Assembly: GCA_020746835.1 (NCBI GenBank)
Contig: JAGPNK010000003.1
Coordinates: forward strand, 1,426,001-1,490,000
Direction of reading: 5' to 3'
Origin: Stachybotrys elegans
Taxonomy: Eukaryota; Ascomycota; Sordariomycetes; Hypocreales; Stachybotryaceae
Length of the DNA: 64,000 bases
Below, one piece after another: positions 60,190 through 64,000 of the stretch; position 1 is the stretch's first letter, and each line of letters opens with the position of its first letter. Under the pieces are notes generated by a model that made no database searches, had not been told where the DNA came from, and was given only the letters and a program-made list of their open reading frames with translations. The position numbers and the translations under genes were made by a program.

Positions 60190-63129
60190 ATGCCGCCTAG
60201 AGCCTCCGGCGCTCGCCCGACGCGGGCTGCCTCAAGAAGACAGAATGATGTCGTCCAAGACGCCATCGACATGAACCTCCACAGACCCAACCTCCCCAAG
60301 CTCCAGGGAACCCCAAGCTCCCGCAGGCAATATTCCTATGGCTCCCAAGCTGAGCCGGAGCCTACGCGACCTCGTCGAGAAGTCCCAGGAGCCCGTGGCC
60401 ACGGCAGCCGCGCATCATCCAGGCAGCCTGCCATGATTGACCTGGGCGACGCCGTCAAATCGGCCGTCTCTAAGCAGCAGCAGGAGCTCGACGATGAGCG
60501 TGCCGCCAGAGCCGCTCGCCAACCCTCCTACCTCTCCTCACATGCCTCCGAGGTGGACGAGCTCGCGGGATCCGAATCTGATTTCCGGCCAGAGGCAGAG
60601 GCAGAACCAGAACCAGAGTCGGAGCCACAAACACCGCGCGCCTCCAATCTCCAGACGCAGGTCTTCGAAGGCAGCGAAACCGATGACGCCCGCAGCTTTG
60701 CGATGGAAAGCGACTTTTATGGCGACGCAACTATTGGTTCGCCGTCGATACTGATGCCACCTCCAGCGCTACCAAAGCCCTCCAGGCCACCGGTCAAATT
60801 ACCAATGCAGCCGCCCGTTAAGCGGCCGCAACCGCCTGTGGTGCGGGTCGAAGAGCCGGAGGAAGAGGAAGACGAGGAAGAGGAAGAGGCAGAGGAAGAA
60901 GAAGAAGAGGAGGAGGAGGAGGAGGAGGAGGAGACTGAGGAAGAACCTATTGCGGAACCTCCCGCTAGAAGACGCCTTCGAGAGCGGCCTGAACCCACTC
61001 AAGATAGGCCAACTACTGGTCAAAGACAGAACCAGACACAGCCTTCCGCACGAGGTGCCGTAAATTCAAATCGAAACGCGACCAATGGAAAGGTAGCCGA
61101 GTCAGGACTAAGATCACGGCAATCGCAGAGGAGAAGCGCTCCGCCCACTGCCCCCGTCGCAAACCAGCGAGAAGGCGTGGACACGCTGCCATGGTGGACG
61201 CAATGGTGCAGCCGCATCTCACACGCCCGGCCCTTTTCGTATCTTCGCGCACCGCGCTTCCGCCAAGCCACTCCCAATGACCCCCTCGACTACATCCCAC
61301 CAGTCAACTCAAACACCGATTGGTGGCAGTTTCTCAACCCATGGACGTATATCGAATTCATCGGGTGGTTGTTTGAGGAGATCATTGCTGCGCAAGTTCG
61401 TGTCGCAAACTTCTTGTTGCCTCCTCAGCTGGCTTCCTACCTTTCCACCCCGCTGGCCGCTATAACATATATCCTCACGGCATTCGCCATCGCAGTTGCC
61501 GCAATAACGCTGCCACATCTGCTCATGGGAGGTGCCGATACTGATTCTAGCTTCTGGGTGCCGCATGTCCCCTCGACGTCCTGGCAAGATATGCACTGGC
61601 CGGGAGTAGGGAATATCGTCAGCAAGCTTGGACGATTCATTCCCACTGTGACATGGTCGAGCCCCTGGGACGATGTCCCCTCTTTGTGGGATGACCTGGA
61701 TGACAATGAGAGGTTCCAGATTAGCAACATTCTACAGGCACACGACAAGGAGTTGAAGAAGCTACGCGAGGCTCGAACGCTTCACGACGCCTCACTGAAC
61801 AAGCTTCAGAGTGTCGTGCCTAGGATCGTTCACATGGATCTCGAAAACGGCAAACCTGTTATCGGACAAGACTTCTGGCACGCCCTGCGCAACCTCCTCC
61901 GCGCCGACGACTCGATAGCCAAGTTCGATCGCCAAGGCAACTCCTGGGTCCCAATACCCGAGGATGGATGGGCCTCAGTGTCCACCTCGATCCTCAGCGA
62001 CCCTGCTCTTGACGCCAAGCTCTCCTCCAGCGTGCAGGCGGCCGAAACGCGACTCAGCTCTCAACTCACCAAGTCGTGGGAGTCATGGGTCAAGGGAAAC
62101 GAGGAAAAAGTCCTCGAGACGCTTCGACCGTACCTCGTCCGGATGGAATCCATGCCCAGCGATGCCCAGCTCGAGTCCCGCGTACAGGAGCTTGTCAAGG
62201 AGCAGATGCACAACACCCTACCTAACAGCAAGGTCGTCACGCGCGACGAGTTCCTCCACTACCTGCAGAACGAATTCGCCACGCACCGCGCTGAGATAAA
62301 GGCCGAGATCGACAGCCTTGGGCCGCACCTCAAGGCCCTCGCCACGGAAACCGTGCAGCACGCCGTGCGCAACATACCGAAAGGCATGACGAGCGCCGAG
62401 GTGACGCAGGCTGTCAAGACCGCCGTCTCCCGCGCTATCGGCGACCTTAATCTCGAGGCCCTCGCCGAGGGCCGCATCCAGGCCCACTGGAAGTCGGACC
62501 TGCGCCACCACGTCAACTACCTGTCCTACGCCACTGGCGGCACCTTCGACCCCAAGCAGTCGTCACCTGCCTGGGCGCGCCGCCAGCGCGTCTTCCCGCC
62601 CGACGTCGTCTTCCAACCGTGGACCGACGATGGCGAGTGCTGGTGCGGCGCCTTCACGCGCGACGAAAGGGGCCTCCCGCGCGGCACCACGCTGTCTCTC
62701 CTCCTCGGCCGCCCCATCGTCCCACAGGATATTGTCGTCGAGCATATTGTCCCCGAGGCGACCTCGGACCCGGACGCCCGCCCGCGCGAGATCGAGGTCT
62801 ACGCGCAAATCATGCACCCAGCCGTCCGCGCAAAGATCCTCGACTTCGGCGCCGCCCACCACCCCAACGACAAGTGGGAGTGGAACGTCGCCGCGCCGCA
62901 CCTGCCCGACGAGTTTGTCAAGATTGGCGAGTTCGTCTACGAGGGCGCCGAGCGCCACGGCGGCGTCCACATCCACCACCTCAGCCGCGAGCTGCTCGCC
63001 CTGGGCGCCGAGACTGACCAGATTGTCCTACGCGCCGTCTCCAACTACGGCGCCCCGGACCACACTTGCTTCTACCGCGTGCGGCTCTTTGGCGAGCCCC
63101 TCTCTATACCACGCGGTCGGCAAGCGTAG
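60190..63129 (+). CDS. SUN-domain inner nuclear membrane protein
   Basis: Inner nuclear membrane half of a LINC complex, joining nucleus to cytoskeleton through KASH partners. One exon, 979 residues. The N-terminal 330 residues face the nucleoplasm and are basic and disordered, with an acidic run of about 35 mostly Glu residues at 222-256 (trinucleotide GAG/GAA repeat, 60850-60960). A hydrophobic segment, AAITYILTAFAIAVAAITL, is the membrane span at about 430. A long helical region follows (NILQAHDKELKKLREARTLH, AAETRLSSQLTKSWESWV) that fits a trimeric coiled coil. The SUN domain is the last 190 residues: WCGAFTRDERGLPRGTTLSL, VVEHIVPEATSDPDARPREI, GEFVYEG, SNYGAPDHTCFYRVRLFGEP. Homologous to S. 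pombe Sad1. Confidence 0.95.
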   Translation: MPPRASGARPTRAASRRQNDVVQDAIDMNLHRPNLPKLQGTPSSRRQYSYGSQAEPEPTRPRREVPGARGHGSRASSRQPAMIDLGDAVKSAVSKQQQELDDERAARAARQPSYLSSHASEVDELAGSESDFRPEAEAEPEPESEPQTPRASNLQTQVFEGSETDDARSFAMESDFYGDATIGSPSILMPPPALPKPSRPPVKLPMQPPVKRPQPPVVRVEEPEEEEDEEEEEAEEEEEEEEEEEEEETEEEPIAEPPARRRLRERPEPTQDRPTTGQRQNQTQPSARGAVNSNRNATNGKVAESGLRSRQSQRRSAPPTAPVANQREGVDTLPWWTQWCSRISHARPFSYLRAPRFRQATPNDPLDYIPPVNSNTDWWQFLNPWTYIEFIGWLFEEIIAAQVRVANFLLPPQLASYLSTPLAAITYILTAFAIAVAAITLPHLLMGGADTDSSFWVPHVPSTSWQDMHWPGVGNIVSKLGRFIPTVTWSSPWDDVPSLWDDLDDNERFQISNILQAHDKELKKLREARTLHDASLNKLQSVVPRIVHMDLENGKPVIGQDFWHALRNLLRADDSIAKFDRQGNSWVPIPEDGWASVSTSILSDPALDAKLSSSVQAAETRLSSQLTKSWESWVKGNEEKVLETLRPYLVRMESMPSDAQLESRVQELVKEQMHNTLPNSKVVTRDEFLHYLQNEFATHRAEIKAEIDSLGPHLKALATETVQHAVRNIPKGMTSAEVTQAVKTAVSRAIGDLNLEALAEGRIQAHWKSDLRHHVNYLSYATGGTFDPKQSSPAWARRQRVFPPDVVFQPWTDDGECWCGAFTRDERGLPRGTTLSLLLGRPIVPQDIVVEHIVPEATSDPDARPREIEVYAQIMHPAVRAKILDFGAAHHPNDKWEWNVAAPHLPDEFVKIGEFVYEGAERHGGVHIHHLSRELLALGAETDQIVLRAVSNYGAPDHTCFYRVRLFGEPLSIPRGRQA

Positions 63130-63552
63130 GCGGAGGGATTGGATGAGAGGGAGAGGGAAGGACGCATGGGGAGCCGCATTTACTTGGTTTTCTGATTTTG
63201 CTTGGTTTGATTGAGAAGGAGAAACAAAAAGGCAGAAGCAGGGCCACAAGGAGTCTTGGTGTTTGAGGCTCAAGATGTGCATTACCGTTGTAGAATACCC
63301 ATTTCTTTGAGGACGATAACATGACGAAGCGAAGCCTCTATATAGCTAACAAATGATAGCTAAGCTCATTCATTACATACGCGCTGATGCAAATATGATT
63401 TTGCGATTATATCGGGTATACGGTTTATGATTCTATAGCTGCACAGGGTCTGCCCAAATATATACATTTCATTCATTCATGTTCAGCAACAAGTTGTTGA
63501 GATAATGCTGTCCTGTCAACTCCAGCGCCATATGCTGTCCTGTTCACTCATT
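63130..63552. other. intergenic, convergent 3' ends
   Basis: Lies between the stop of the SUN gene and the stop of the coiled-coil gene. AT-rich at 63340-63480, consistent with 3' UTRs. No gene seen. Confidence 0.5.
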
Positions 63553-64000
63553 CTAGTTCAGCTCAGTCACGTATCCAATCTGCCGTCGCTGATCTCCTGC
63601 TCGCGGTCCATCGGCCAGAGTGCGAGCTAACTTCTCTTGGCTTTCAACAAGCCGCTGTTGTCGCTCTAGGCGCATCGCGATGCGGCTATCCGACTTGTCC
63701 TCGATGCGCTCCAGCTCCTCGCGCTCGCTGAGACGCATAGCACTCAGTGCACGCGCGTTTTCAACCTTTTCTGTGTTCAATTTTGTCTCCCATTCCAGTG
63801 CGCGTCGTTGACGAATATCCTGGGTTTCCTGCTCTGCTGCTGCTATGGCTCGTGTTCGTGCAAGAGACGCCTCTGTGAGTACACGCTGCTCGCTCAGATG
63901 ACGCTGCGTTGCTGCCTTAGACAACGACTCCTCCAACTGAGCTCGAGACTTGATGGCCATCAGGTCATCGTTGTGCATTCTGCGACGGCGTGCTTCCTCC
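63553..64000 (-). CDS. coiled-coil protein, C-terminal end only
   Basis: The last 149 codons of a gene that continues past the right edge; the frame is open to base 64000 (EEARRRRMHNDDLMAIKSR). The sequence is charged and heptad-like throughout: LEESLSKAATQRHLSEQRVL, ARTRAIAAAEQETQDIRQRR, MRLSEREELERIEDKSD, LERQQRLVESQEKL. The end is ALADGPRAG-like, then QRRQIGYVTELN. No domain other than coiled coil is visible, so the protein cannot be named from this part. Confidence 0.75.
   Translation of the reverse strand, partial: EEARRRRMHNDDLMAIKSRAQLEESLSKAATQRHLSEQRVLTEASLARTRAIAAAEQETQDIRQRRALEWETKLNTEKVENARALSAMRLSEREELERIEDKSDSRIAMRLERQQRLVESQEKLARTLADGPRAGDQRRQIGYVTELN

Overview
The window is nuclear DNA of a filamentous ascomycete. 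Genes sit on both strands about every 2-3 kb and carry 50-110 bp introns with GTAAGT-like donors and CTAAC/CTAAT branch sites shortly before the acceptor. The gene set (SAGA subunit Ada2, Nup170, Esf1, Dbp4, a SUN protein, a seven-helix RGS protein, the TmpL redox protein) points to Pezizomycotina, most likely a Sordariomycete; Hypocreales is my best guess, from general protein and codon style only. I saw no tRNA, rRNA, CRISPR array or intact transposon.

Layout. 1-5.1 kb: 3' part of a Pho84-type phosphate transporter (+), convergent with a dynamin-like GTPase (-) that has a stop codon inside its P-loop. 5.1-9.6 kb: mostly non-coding, with one small three-exon gene at 8.3-8.8 kb. 9.6-16.6 kb: four minus-strand genes (disordered protein, HDDC2-type deoxynucleotidase, Cdc25/rhodanese phosphatase, Ada2). 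17.5-27.4 kb: GAL7, ERG28 (-), the very-long-chain 3-ketoacyl-CoA reductase, Nup170 and a TMEM97/EXPERA membrane protein. 27.6-33.2 kb: a secretory-pathway membrane protein and TmpL, both minus. 33.2-45.3 kb: gene-poor, holding only the 7TM-RGS gene and a small membrane protein. 45.3-50.4 kb: ESF1, a four-helix membrane protein and a GPI-anchored GH17 glucanase, all minus. 51.7-57.1 kb: DBP4, a fluoroacetate-dehalogenase-like hydrolase and a zeta-crystallin quinone reductase, all plus. 57.2-64 kb: GAL10 (-), the SUN-domain protein (+) and the 3' end of a coiled-coil gene running off the right edge.

Functional links. GAL7 and GAL10 are two steps of the Leloir pathway, 40 kb apart. ERG28 and the ketoacyl-CoA reductase, both ER lipid enzymes, share a 397 bp divergent promoter. 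ESF1 and DBP4 both act in early 18S rRNA processing. TmpL and the 7TM-RGS protein, both of families tied to development and stress, sit next to each other behind promoters of more than 3 kb.

Main points for a second look: the P-loop nonsense codon, single-base losses in G/C homopolymers of ESF1 and DBP4 (probably assembly errors), the small gene at 8286-8797, the complete TmpL fusion, and a bacterial-looking defluorinase with every expected active-site residue.
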